From JBMOKT01 sp049323895 (GTDB lineage Bacteria; Bacillota; Peptococcia; Peptococcales; BICA1-8), in the NCBI GenBank assembly GCA_049323895.1, contig JBMOKT010000005.1, positions 1 to 22,108 of the forward strand: a stretch of 22,108 nt of DNA. The letters run 5' to 3'. Of this stretch, positions 13,974 to 22,056 are shown piece by piece (position 1 is the first letter of the stretch; each line of letters begins with the position of its first letter). Position numbers and translations under genes: made by a program. The notes under the pieces were generated by a model. The model saw only the letters and a program-made list of their open reading frames with translations. It was not told the origin of the DNA and searched no databases.

Positions 13974-14990
13974 ATGAAAAGGTTAAATAAGACATTTTTA
14001 GTATTATTTATTTGTTTGTTGGCGGTTAGTTTAGTTGTTACAGGTTGTCAAGATAATAATGATGATAAGAAACAAGATAGTAACAAACCCAAAGAAGTAT
14101 TTATAAAAATAGCTACAGGTAATACAGGGGGAACTTATTACCCGGTTGGTGTTGCATTAGGACAATTGTATAGTAAAATACCTAGGGTTACTTCTTCTGC
14201 AATGTCAACTGGTGGTTCAGTAGACAATATTGGATTATTAAGGTCAAATGAAGCTCAGGTCGCTATGATGATGGCTACAGTAGGTAATTGGGCATTCTTT
14301 GGACAGGATCAATTCAAAGATAAGCAATACGGGGATTTGAGGGCGATTACAACTTTATGGCCCAATTTGAACCATATTGTAGTTCTTAAAGATATAAAAA
14401 GCTTTGAAGACTTAAAAGGTAAAAAGTTTGTTGTTGGTGCAGCTAGAAGTGGAACAGAAACTGACTCATATTCAATCTTATCTTCAATGGGATTATATTA
14501 CAGAGAAGAAGATGGCGATAAAAAAAATGTAGAGCCAGTTTGGGTAAATTATGCTGAAGCAGTCGAAGCTATGAAGAACAGGCAAGTAGCAGGAGGTCTT
14601 TTTAATACATTTCCTCCGGGTTCAGCTGTAGCGGATTTAATGGCAACAGGAGATGTTCATATTCTATCATTGACTGATGAGCAATTTGCAAACTTATCAA
14701 AAAAAGACCCCTTATATAGTGATTATGAGGTTTCAGCAAATACATACCCTAATCAACCTGAAGCAGTTAGAATACCAGGTTATCCAAACATTTTGGTTAC
14801 CAGTAGTAAAGTGGACAACGATACAATATACAATCTTACAAAAAGTATCTTTGAAAACTTAGATTTTCTTGAAACTGCTCATAAAGCAACAACATTGATA
14901 AAACTCGAGACTGCAACAAAGGGAGTACAAATAGATTTTCATGAAGGTGCTATAAAGTATTATGAAGAAAAAGGTGTATGGAAAAAGTAA
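13974..14990 (+). CDS. TAXI-family TRAP transporter solute-binding lipoprotein
   Basis: This is a 338-residue extracytoplasmic receptor. A signal ending in VVTGC gives lipidation at C25, as expected for a Gram-positive binding protein. The mature part starts with IKIATGNTGGTYYPVGVALG, the typical TAXI opening, followed by STGGSVDNIGLLRSNEAQVAMM and FEDLKGKKFVVGAARSGTE. It captures the substrate for the permease encoded next. TAXI receptors are known for glutamate or other carboxylates, but the ligand cannot be told here. An AAGGAGG site sits 8 nt before the ATG; spacing to the racemase (11 bp) and permease (45 bp) marks one operon. Confidence 0.93.
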   Translation: MKRLNKTFLVLFICLLAVSLVVTGCQDNNDDKKQDSNKPKEVFIKIATGNTGGTYYPVGVALGQLYSKIPRVTSSAMSTGGSVDNIGLLRSNEAQVAMMMATVGNWAFFGQDQFKDKQYGDLRAITTLWPNLNHIVVLKDIKSFEDLKGKKFVVGAARSGTETDSYSILSSMGLYYREEDGDKKNVEPVWVNYAEAVEAMKNRQVAGGLFNTFPPGSAVADLMATGDVHILSLTDEQFANLSKKDPLYSDYEVSANTYPNQPEAVRIPGYPNILVTSSKVDNDTIYNLTKSIFENLDFLETAHKATTLIKLETATKGVQIDFHEGAIKYYEEKGVWKK

Positions 14991-15035
14991 TAATCTAGGC
15001 TGAATATATGTGCACGATAAGAAGGAGTGATAAAT

Positions 15036-16967
15036 GTGCCAGTATTTATTAAAAATTTAATTGAAGCGTTAGATGTTGCAAAGTTTCCTACAGCTAATTT
15101 TAAAGGAAAATGGGCATTGATAACTTCGTTTATTACAGTATTTATGTCCATATATCATTTATTTTTTAATAGTTATGGTCAAATATTAGCAATACAGTTA
15201 AGAGCAGCCCATTTAGCTTTTGTAATTGCCCTAATATTCATAATTTTTCCACTGAGAAAAGGTTATAAGAAAAGCAATCCGTCGATCTTAGATCTCTTAT
15301 TGGCAGCCCTAGGTGTAGGTTCGGCAATGTATATGTATGTAATGTACAATATATTTGCTACTACGGGAATACTTCCGGATACCAAAGATATATTAATTGC
15401 ATTAATGGGAATACTGTTAATTTTTGAGGCGTGTCGTAGAGCAGTAGGTCTTCCATTGGTAATTCTTTCCGGAACTTTTTTAGTATATGCCAAGTATGGC
15501 AACTTATTTCCGGGAAGCTTTAAAATTGTCCCCTTCTCCTTTGAGAGAATTATTTATCAAATGTACTATACAGAAACAGGTATATTTGGTGTTGTTTTAG
15601 GAGTTTCTGCCACCTTTATCTTTATGTTTATTCTTTTTGGAGCATTTCTTGGAGAAAATAAGTCCTCGGAATTTTTTAATGATATATCCTTGGCATTGGC
15701 TGGTCATAGACCGGGAGGACCTGGTAAGGTAGCTGTACTAGCGAGTATGGCAATGGGAACTATTAGTGGAAGTGCAGTGGCTAATGTTGCTACAACAGGT
15801 ACTATTACCATACCTTTAATGAAAAAAGTGGGGTATAAACCACATTTTGCTGGTGCAGTTGAGTCTGTTGCTTCTAGTGGTGGGTCCCTAATGCCGCCAA
15901 TTATGGCATCCTCAGCATTTATAATGGCAGAAATATTGGGCATATCATATTTACAGGTTATTACAGCTGCATTAATTCCTGCACTACTTTACTATCTTGC
16001 TCTTTGGGTAATGCTGGATTTGGAGGCGCGAAAACTAGGTTTGGAAGGATTACCGAAAGAACAGCTGCCTTCTTTAAGAGAAGTAATTATAAAAAGAGGT
16101 CATTTAGTTCTCCCGTTAGGCTTGGTAATTTATCTATTAATCTCTGGAAGAACTCCACTATTTGCAGGTTTTTGGGGTATTATTTCAACAATACTGGTGA
16201 GTTCTATTAGAACGGATACTAGGATGTCTTTAACAAAAATTATTGTCGCTTTACGTAATGGTGCTGTTGCTTCTCTTTCGCCGGCAATAGCCTGCGCAAC
16301 TGTTGGTATAATTGTAGGAATTTCTTCTATGACTGGCTTAGGTACAATGATGGCAACAAATATAATTGATCTTTCCGGTGGTAATTTAATGATTGCGCTT
16401 GTTATGACTATGTTAGCGTCAATTGTACTAGGAATGGGATTGCCAACGGCTGCATGCTATATAACGGCAGCTACAGTTGCTGCTCCTGCCTTAATGAGAA
16501 TGGATGTTATTCCTATAGCTGCCCATTTGTTTGTATTATACTATGCTGTTTTATCCAACCTAACTCCACCAGTAGCATTAGCTTCTTTTACAGCAGCGGG
16601 AATTGCTGATGCACCACCAAATAAGGTTGCTATGACAGGTTTAAAATTAGGGTTAGCAGGTTTTATTGTGCCCATGATGTTTGTTTACTCACCAATCCTA
16701 TTACTACAGGTACATCCGCTTCCCATTTTAAAGCTAATAGAGATGTCCATAACTGCTATTGTAGGTATTATTGCGTTAGGAGCTGCTATGGAAAAATATT
16801 TTATTTTAAAGCTCAATTTTTTTGAACAAGTATTATTTTTTACAACTGCTATTTTAATGATTAAACCGGGACTTACAACAGATATAGTTGGACTATTTTT
16901 GCTAATAATTGCAATTACTACACAATTAATTCGCAAGAAAAAGTTAGTAGCCACCCAAGCAATTTAA
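15036..16967 (+). CDS. Fused TRAP transporter permease (4TM + 12TM type)
   Basis: This is a 643-residue membrane protein combining the small (DctQ-like) and large (DctM-like) TRAP subunits, as usual for TAXI systems. The N-terminal ~160 residues hold four to five helices. The large-subunit part contains GHRPGGPGKVAVLASMAMGTISG, SAVANVATTGTITIPLMKKVGY and SSGGSLMPPIMASSAF, and later a second GMGLPTAACYITAA repeat. It uses a sodium or proton gradient to import the substrate handed over by the receptor. I choose GTG at 15036 because AAGGAG ends 8 nt upstream; the GTG at 15027 overlaps that site. It is the last clearly intact gene of the operon. Confidence 0.93.
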   Translation: MPVFIKNLIEALDVAKFPTANFKGKWALITSFITVFMSIYHLFFNSYGQILAIQLRAAHLAFVIALIFIIFPLRKGYKKSNPSILDLLLAALGVGSAMYMYVMYNIFATTGILPDTKDILIALMGILLIFEACRRAVGLPLVILSGTFLVYAKYGNLFPGSFKIVPFSFERIIYQMYYTETGIFGVVLGVSATFIFMFILFGAFLGENKSSEFFNDISLALAGHRPGGPGKVAVLASMAMGTISGSAVANVATTGTITIPLMKKVGYKPHFAGAVESVASSGGSLMPPIMASSAFIMAEILGISYLQVITAALIPALLYYLALWVMLDLEARKLGLEGLPKEQLPSLREVIIKRGHLVLPLGLVIYLLISGRTPLFAGFWGIISTILVSSIRTDTRMSLTKIIVALRNGAVASLSPAIACATVGIIVGISSMTGLGTMMATNIIDLSGGNLMIALVMTMLASIVLGMGLPTAACYITAATVAAPALMRMDVIPIAAHLFVLYYAVLSNLTPPVALASFTAAGIADAPPNKVAMTGLKLGLAGFIVPMMFVYSPILLLQVHPLPILKLIEMSITAIVGIIALGAAMEKYFILKLNFFEQVLFFTTAILMIKPGLTTDIVGLFLLIIAITTQLIRKKKLVATQAI

Positions 16968-16968
16968 C

Positions 16969-17329
16969 TTGATGGGTTTAATGATTATTCTTCCCTTAAT
17001 AGGAAAGAAAGAAATAAAACTAATGAAACCCACGGCATTTTTAATAAATACTGCACGTGGGGAAATAATTGATCAGACTGCATTAACAAACACCTTGCGT
17101 CAAAAAAAAATTGGAGCAGCACTTGATGTCTTTGAAAATGAATCTTTAGAACCTAACCATCCACTTGTGGGATTAGACAATGTTATATTATCTACCCATG
17201 GATTAGCAATAACCGATGAATTGATTCAGGGTAAAATAAAGGGGCTGTATAAATAGAATTATTGAAATTTCTAAAGGTAATATTCCCAATGACATTATAA
17301 ATAGAGAAGTACTAAATAATCAATTTTAA
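16969..17329 (+). pseudogene. 2-hydroxyacid dehydrogenase remnant (deleted and frameshifted)
   Basis: This is only the last third of a D-isomer-specific 2-hydroxyacid dehydrogenase. Visible are ILPLIGKKEIKLMKPTAFLINTARGE, IGAALDVFENE and NVILSTHGLA from the NAD-binding domain; the GxGxxG motif and catalytic N-terminal domain are absent. ILPLIGKKE also lacks the few residues that normally separate 'PLT' from 'LIGKKE', a second small deletion. The frame stops at 17256, but the expected tail continues in another frame (INRIIEISKGNIPNDIINREVLNNQF, stop 17327-17329), showing a frameshift near 17235. The remnant begins right at the permease stop. The ancestral enzyme probably oxidised or reduced a hydroxy acid in this pathway. 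It should be inactive. Confidence 0.85.
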
Positions 17330-17343
17330 CAGGGGGCTTTCTA

Positions 17344-18447
17344 ATGTCGGCTTTTATAGCATTTATACCAATATTAGTGACAATAGTCCTAATGGCAGGG
17401 TTCAACTGGTCTGCTAAACGTGCCCTGCCCCTAGCCTGGATATTAACAGTTATAGTTGGCTTAGCTGCACCTTTCGCAATTTTTTCAGGATTAGTTTTTG
17501 TAATCCCTTATTCTATAACAGCATGGTTTTTGGGACCGGAATTTCCATCGCTAGTAGGTGCTTTTTTTGGTTTACCGGTAGTACTATGGGCGGCAAAAAC
17601 AGGTGTTCTGACACCAAAGCAGATGTGGGATTTTCCTGATAAAAGTGAATGGGAAAATGATTGGACGGGTAAGGTTAATGTCGAAGATATGGGGGAGGCG
17701 AAAATGCCTTTATTACGGGCCTGGATACCATATGCTTTAATAGCCTTGATTCTAGTCATTACGCGGATCCCGGCTTTGGGTCTCAAGACTTTGCTTCAGA
17801 CACCAACCTTTGCAAGTACAAATATTTTGGGTATTGAACAATTGACATATAGTTTGAATTATCTTTATTTGCCTGGTACAGTACCATTTATCCTTGTAGC
17901 ATTAATAACCCATTTAATCCATAAAATGAATGGTAAACAAATAAAAAATGCATGGATTACTACAATTAAACAATTAACAGGAGCAACAATTGCTTTGGTC
18001 TTTGGAGTAGCACTGGTACAGTTAATGCTAAAGTCCGGAGTGAATAACGCCGGTCTTGACAGCATGATGACTGAAATGGCAAAAGCCGCAGCAAGAATAG
18101 TTGGTAACTCCTGGCCTTTTGTTTCACCTTTCATAGGAGTACTAGGTACATTTATGTCGGGGTCCAATACTGTCTCAAACATTTTATTTTCTGCTTTCCA
18201 GTATGATGTAGCCATACAATTAGCTATGCCCCCAGTACTAATAGTTGCCCTGCAGGTCGTAGGTGGCGCTGTAGGAAATATGATTTGTGTTAATAATGTT
18301 GTTGCTGCCTGTGCTACGGTAGGGACCATTGGAGTTGAGGGAAAATTAATCAGACGTAATGCTTTTCCCTGTATTATTTATACTGTTGCAGCAGGTATTG
18401 TTTTAGCTATTTTTATTTATAGTGGTTATATTCCATTGCAAAAGTAA
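17344..18447 (+). CDS. LctP-family lactate permease with large internal in-frame deletion
   Basis: This is a 367-residue protein of the L-lactate permease family, which normally has about 530-560 residues. Residues 1-~46 resemble the family N-terminus (FIAFIPILVTIVLMAGF...); then the sequence jumps to SGLVFVIPYSITAWFLGPEFPSL, which belongs near residue 230. About 170-190 residues, including the helices with the conserved GAAGFGTP region, are missing without breaking the frame. The C-terminal half is well preserved (GSNTVSNILFSAFQYDVA, GGAVGNMICVNNVVAACATVG). An AGGGGG site precedes the ATG. The product is probably non-functional or changed. It lies 14 bp after the dehydrogenase remnant, so the former operon appears to have carried a second hydroxy-acid importer. 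Confidence 0.85.
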   Translation: MSAFIAFIPILVTIVLMAGFNWSAKRALPLAWILTVIVGLAAPFAIFSGLVFVIPYSITAWFLGPEFPSLVGAFFGLPVVLWAAKTGVLTPKQMWDFPDKSEWENDWTGKVNVEDMGEAKMPLLRAWIPYALIALILVITRIPALGLKTLLQTPTFASTNILGIEQLTYSLNYLYLPGTVPFILVALITHLIHKMNGKQIKNAWITTIKQLTGATIALVFGVALVQLMLKSGVNNAGLDSMMTEMAKAAARIVGNSWPFVSPFIGVLGTFMSGSNTVSNILFSAFQYDVAIQLAMPPVLIVALQVVGGAVGNMICVNNVVAACATVGTIGVEGKLIRRNAFPCIIYTVAAGIVLAIFIYSGYIPLQK

Positions 18448-18597
18448 TCGAACTTTCCTTTTTACTTCTTTAAGGTTGAATGATTTTCCATGGGGGCAAA
18501 GGGAAGTTGGCGTTTCCCCTGTCCAGTTGGGATTTGATTTTTAAATCCTCTCGGATATTTTATACTTTCGGCAATTAGACCATACACTATTAACGTG
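18448..18597. other. Short gap with weak hairpins
   Basis: No open frame with an RBS is seen. Two modest inverted repeats, GGGAA/TTTCCC near 18505-18520 and GGATTT/AAATCC near 18530-18547, precede the operon terminator. Confidence 0.3.
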
Positions 18598-18628
18598 AAA
18601 AGACCGGCGTTTAATGCCGGTCTTTTCC
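18598..18628. terminator. Intrinsic terminator ending the sigma-54 operon
   Basis: AAAAGACCGGC (18598-18608) pairs perfectly with GCCGGTCTTTT (18616-18626), 7-nt loop, with flanking A and T runs. It lies between the convergent lctP and pab operons and probably works both ways. Confidence 0.85.
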
Positions 18629-18729
18629 CTAATAAAACTTCTTAGTATCCATATACTCCTGCACATCCACTAAAGTAAAGCTTCACAATGCTTTGCCAAG
18701 TAAATAGTTAATCTCTGCTACCTTTACAG
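18629..18729 (-). pseudogene. Possible C-terminal gene remnant after pabC
   Basis: Directly beyond the pabC stop, in another frame, the minus strand reads VAEINYLLGKAL, one stop, then SFTLVDVQEYMDTKKFY and a second stop. The composition looks like a true protein end carrying a nonsense codon, but no start or RBS is left and I cannot name the family. It sits just before the terminator, where a last pab/fol gene would have ended. Confidence 0.3.
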
Positions 18730-19545
18730 CTAATTAGAGTCATATAGTTTGTGGAGTGCCATTTGTAACTTTTGCGTAACATAATTTCGCTTAATGTCTA
18801 AGTCCTTCGTTTCTATCCGGAAAACTGGCATTATATCTAGTAAAGAATTGGTAAGAAATATTTCATCTGCATCTAGTAATTCTTCTTTAGTAAAATATCC
18901 TGTTTTCAAAGTAAGATTGAGTTGAGAGGAAATTTCAAAAACCTTGTCCCTTATTATGCCTGGCAAAAGACCACAATCACTAGACGGAGTAAAAATTATG
19001 TTGTTTTTCACAAAGAATATATTTGAGATTGCGCCTTCGCTAACCTTTTCATAAATATTTAAAAAAATAGCCTCGTCATAACCCATTTGTTTCGCTTGGT
19101 TAAGTATAAGTAAGTTTTCCAGAAAGTTATTTGATTTTATTCCAACCAATAATGATTCCGGGTTTCTCTTGGTGGATGCAAAGCATATATTAAAGCCTCT
19201 TTGGTATATTTCTTTACCATAAATATTTTCCCTGGTTGTAATAATCAGGGAGTTTTCCGGTTTGTTTTTAATAACAGTAATTCTAATGCCCCCGTTGGTA
19301 AGCTTATTTGCCTCTGATAATTGATAGCAGTAATTAAGTATCTGGTCAGGCGAATATTTAAGCTCTAAACCTAATTGTCTACAACCCTTCTCCATTCTTG
19401 CAAAATGTTCGCAAAAAAAGTAAATTCTGCCTTTTAAGAGTTTAATTGTTTCAAATAAACCATAGCCATACAAAAACCCTTCGTTGGAGGGCAAAATATG
19501 GGGGATAGTATTTTTAGATATCTGACCATTAAAATGTATATACAT
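18730..19545 (-). CDS. pabC: Aminodeoxychorismate lyase (class IV aminotransferase)
   Basis: This 271-residue PLP enzyme should convert 4-amino-4-deoxychorismate to p-aminobenzoate plus pyruvate, the last pABA step for folate. The fold-type IV pattern is clear: NEGFLYGYGLFETIKLLKGRIYFFCEHFARM at the start, the PLP lysine K137 in GIKSNN, VSEGAISNIFFVKNN and GLLPGIIRDKV later, and EIFLTNSLLDIMPV near the end. I choose the ATG at 19545, 5-6 nt after GAGGGGGG; the GTG five codons earlier overlaps that site. The branched-chain and D-amino-acid aminotransferases share the fold, but the pabA-pabB context decides. It is 30 bp downstream of pabB. Confidence 0.9.
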   Translation of the reverse strand: MYIHFNGQISKNTIPHILPSNEGFLYGYGLFETIKLLKGRIYFFCEHFARMEKGCRQLGLELKYSPDQILNYCYQLSEANKLTNGGIRITVIKNKPENSLIITTRENIYGKEIYQRGFNICFASTKRNPESLLVGIKSNNFLENLLILNQAKQMGYDEAIFLNIYEKVSEGAISNIFFVKNNIIFTPSSDCGLLPGIIRDKVFEISSQLNLTLKTGYFTKEELLDADEIFLTNSLLDIMPVFRIETKDLDIKRNYVTQKLQMALHKLYDSN

Positions 19546-19575
19546 AATTTCCCCCCTCACTATAATAAAGAATAG

Positions 19576-20949
19576 TTAGCTGCTTAAGGCGTTAATTAGT
19601 GCCTTAGCTTTTTGTAGGGATTCCTGGTGTTCCTCTTCAGCATTAGAATCCCAAACAATACCACCGCCTGCTTGAAAATAAGCCCTCTGATTTTTGCAGA
19701 CAATAGTTCTTATCACAATATTTAAATCGGTATCACCATTAAAACCAATATATCCAATTGAGCCAGTATAAATATTTCTTTGGGTTGGTTCTAGCTCATC
19801 AATTATTTCCATTGCCCGGATTTTAGGTGTTCCTGTTATGGACCCGCCGGGGAAGGACGCTAGAATACAGTCTACCACATCACATCCATCTTTAAGTTCA
19901 CCCACAACGGTAGAAACCAGGTGGTAAACGGTAGGGTATTCTTCCAGATGGAAAAGCTGGGGAACCTTTACCGTTCCCGTTTTGCAAATCTTACCTAAAT
20001 CATTTCGCTCTAAGTCAACAATCATTAATAATTCAGCTTTATCCTTTTCGCTAGCTAGTAACTCACTGGAGTTTTTTTGGTCTTCTTCAAAAGTCTTGCC
20101 TCGAGGTCGTGTTCCCTTAATGGGTCTTGTTTCAATGTTTTTATCAATTATTCTAATAAATCTTTCCGGAGAGCTGCTAACAATATGTCCCTCACCAAAA
20201 TCAATAAAACTGGCAAAAGGAGCTGGGTTAATTTGACGTAATTTGGCATATAGTTCCAAAGGTGTTTCCTCTAAATTACATTCAAAACGCTGGGTAAGAT
20301 TAGCCTGATAAATATCCCCGGCCTTAATGTATTCTTTGATTTTGTTCACTGCTTTCAAATATTGTTCTTTAGTAAAATTACAGGTAATAACTGGCGGCGC
20401 TTTTTTCCTTCTAGATGAAAAAGCTGCGTTGCCTTGCTTTTCACCTTTCCTAACTTTTGCAATAATATTATTTACCTTTTCTGTTTCCGAACCTGTTATG
20501 CCCAATGCCGCTGCAAAAACCTTATTGTGAACGTGGTCAATTATAACAATTCCATCGTAAAACCCAAAGTAACAATCGGGAATACCCACATCATCAACTG
20601 CTGTTCTCGGCAGGGCTTCGATATGATGACATAAATCATACCCTAAATATCCAACGCCCCCCCCTAGAAAGGGTAGATCTACACGGCAACTCTTCTTAAA
20701 AGTTGATAGTATTTCCCTTAATTTAAGCAATGGATTACCACGGAAATTTGATACTATTCCATTTTCCTCAATATAAATTGAATCATCCTTACTTTTTAGA
20801 ATCATGAAGGGGTTAGCACCGATAAAAGAGTATTTACCCAAGCCTTTATGATCCATGCCGCTATCTAAAAAAAAGCTGTAGGGTTCCTCGTTAAAAAGGC
20901 AGTATATTTCAAAGCTATTGAGGGAAGTCTTTATTTCTCGTATTAACAT
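19576..20949 (-). CDS. pabB: Aminodeoxychorismate synthase component I
   Basis: This 457-residue chorismate enzyme uses ammonia from PabA to form 4-amino-4-deoxychorismate. The N-terminal third is the anthranilate-synthase-I-type domain (GGGVGYLGYDL near 96-106). The C-terminal chorismate-binding domain has QANLTQRF, SSSPERF, PIKGTRPRG, DLERNDLGKIC, FPGGSITGTPKIRAMEIIDELEP and QAGGGIVWDSNAEEE. The motif PIKGT with K278 separates PabB from TrpE, which has PIAGT, so the pABA role is well founded. Length is typical. The SD is weak (GGGTG). It follows pabA by 16 bp and the product acts in a complex with it. Confidence 0.95.
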   Translation of the reverse strand: MLIREIKTSLNSFEIYCLFNEEPYSFFLDSGMDHKGLGKYSFIGANPFMILKSKDDSIYIEENGIVSNFRGNPLLKLREILSTFKKSCRVDLPFLGGGVGYLGYDLCHHIEALPRTAVDDVGIPDCYFGFYDGIVIIDHVHNKVFAAALGITGSETEKVNNIIAKVRKGEKQGNAAFSSRRKKAPPVITCNFTKEQYLKAVNKIKEYIKAGDIYQANLTQRFECNLEETPLELYAKLRQINPAPFASFIDFGEGHIVSSSPERFIRIIDKNIETRPIKGTRPRGKTFEEDQKNSSELLASEKDKAELLMIVDLERNDLGKICKTGTVKVPQLFHLEEYPTVYHLVSTVVGELKDGCDVVDCILASFPGGSITGTPKIRAMEIIDELEPTQRNIYTGSIGYIGFNGDTDLNIVIRTIVCKNQRAYFQAGGGIVWDSNAEEEHQESLQKAKALINALSS

Positions 20950-20965
20950 TTTACACCCGCTGTTG

Positions 20966-21541
20966 TTATAATTTTTTGGCTCTGTTCAAAAAATTTGCTA
21001 AAAGTTCAAAACCCATTTCAGTTAAAATTGCTTCTGGATGAAACTGTACTCCCTCCAAAAGAAATTCCTTATGCTGTATTCCCATTATTTCCCCTTGGGG
21101 GGTCTCCGCTGTTATTTCTAAGCAGTCTGGCAAGGTATTTTTGTCAATTACCAGTGAATGGTATCTAGTAACATTTAGGGGATTTTTTAATCCTTCAAAT
21201 ACACCTGAATTATTATGGTTAATAGCATGTACCTTACCATGAACCGGTTCTATGGCTCTAATAATCTTGGCCCCCAAGACTTGTCCAATTGTTTGATGGC
21301 CTAAGCATATACCAAGTATTGGTATCTTGCCTTTGAAATATTCAACTACGTTTTTACTTATTCCTGCCTCACAAGGGGTACATGGTCCGGGTGATAGGAC
21401 AATAACATCAGGATTTAACTCTTTAATTGCTTTTAAAGAAATCTTATCATTGCGATATACTAAAACATCTTCTTTTAAACATTCTAAATATTGTACTAAG
21501 TTATAAGTAAAGGAATCATAATTATCAATCATTAAAATCAT
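20966..21541 (-). CDS. pabA: Aminodeoxychorismate synthase component II, glutamine amidotransferase
   Basis: This 191-residue class I glutamine amidotransferase frees ammonia from glutamine for PabB. It starts MILMIDNYDSFTYNLVQYL and holds the oxyanion motif SPGPCTP, nucleophile C79 in GICLGHQTIGQ, and H168/E170 in QFHPEAI, so the triad is complete. In some bacteria one such subunit serves both pABA and tryptophan synthesis; neighbours favour pABA here, without excluding the double role. Its ATG lies inside the 3' end of the broken folB frame (17-nt overlap), with a GGGGTG just upstream, so its translation may depend on that of the remnant. Confidence 0.95.
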   Translation of the reverse strand: MILMIDNYDSFTYNLVQYLECLKEDVLVYRNDKISLKAIKELNPDVIVLSPGPCTPCEAGISKNVVEYFKGKIPILGICLGHQTIGQVLGAKIIRAIEPVHGKVHAINHNNSGVFEGLKNPLNVTRYHSLVIDKNTLPDCLEITAETPQGEIMGIQHKEFLLEGVQFHPEAILTEMGFELLANFLNRAKKL

Positions 21542-21776
21542 TTAGCACCCCAGATAAATTAGAATCAAGTTTAAAAATTCCTTGTCCCTTTAGGTCATGC
21601 ATTTTATAGACCTCGGCATAACTCACTGTATCGTTTGCACAATCTGTTGTACCAACTTTTCGTAAATCTAAAGACATTTCAATATCAACACAAAATCTTT
21701 GACCAAGGATATTTTCCTCTTGTAAAAGTCCATGATAACCAAAGATAACCATGTTTTTCATTATAATCTTATCCAT
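21525..21776 (-). pseudogene. folB: Dihydroneopterin aldolase remnant, C-terminus lost
   Basis: FolB cleaves 7,8-dihydroneopterin in folate synthesis. The first ~58 residues are normal: MDKIIMKNMVIFGYHGLLQEE with the catalytic Glu region, LGQRFCVDIEMSLDLRK and DTVSYAEVYKM. After this the sequence no longer matches: about 24 unrelated residues (HDLKGQGIFKLDSN...) lead to a stop, giving 83 residues instead of ~120. The conserved lysine near residue 100 and the C-terminal strands are missing, so activity is not expected. A deletion that may also have removed a following folK is the simplest cause. The ATG is well placed, 8 nt after CGGAG inside the folP end. Confidence 0.8.
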
Positions 21777-21780
21777 TGTA

Positions 21781-22056
21781 TCAACTCCGTAAAATAGCAT
21801 CAGTTACCTTGGCAGCCCTAAGGTTCTGCTGCACATCATGTACCCTAACTATGTCAACACCCTTCATAATGCCAATTACTGTAGTAGCCAGAGTCCCTTC
21901 AACCCTATCCTTAGGAGGAAGGTCTAATATCTTGCCAATCATAGATTTTCTAGATGTTCCTAACAAAATAGGCAGTTGTAGTTTAATCTTATTGAAAATT
22001 ACAATCTGCTTTAAGGCGCAACCTAAAGCATTAACCCACTTAGCTCCCAAAATTTA
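21781..22056 (-). pseudogene. folP: Dihydropteroate synthase remnant, C-terminal third only
   Basis: FolP joins pABA to the pterin. Only its C-terminal part is left: LPILLGTSRKSMIGKILDLPP, RVEGTLATTVIGIMKGVDIVRVHDVQQNLRAAKV and a normal end. This covers the K/S-R loop and the RVHD motif but not the pterin-binding N-terminal barrel strands. Upstream of LGAKWVNALGC the frame is closed by TAA (22054-22056), and the sequence there no longer matches the expected DPGIGFGKT region. The remnant ends 4 nt before folB. Unless another copy exists elsewhere, folate could not be finished by this cluster. Confidence 0.8.

Noticed and set aside
18480..18550. Riboswitch-like GGGGGCAAAGGGAAGTTGG stretch
   Set aside because: It does not fit the c-di-GMP or other riboswitch cores I know, lies downstream of a gene and has only short weak stems.
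19576..20949. TrpE (anthranilate synthase I) as an alternative for pabB
   Set aside because: PIKGT with lysine is the aminodeoxychorismate synthase form, and pabC lies next to it rather than trp genes.
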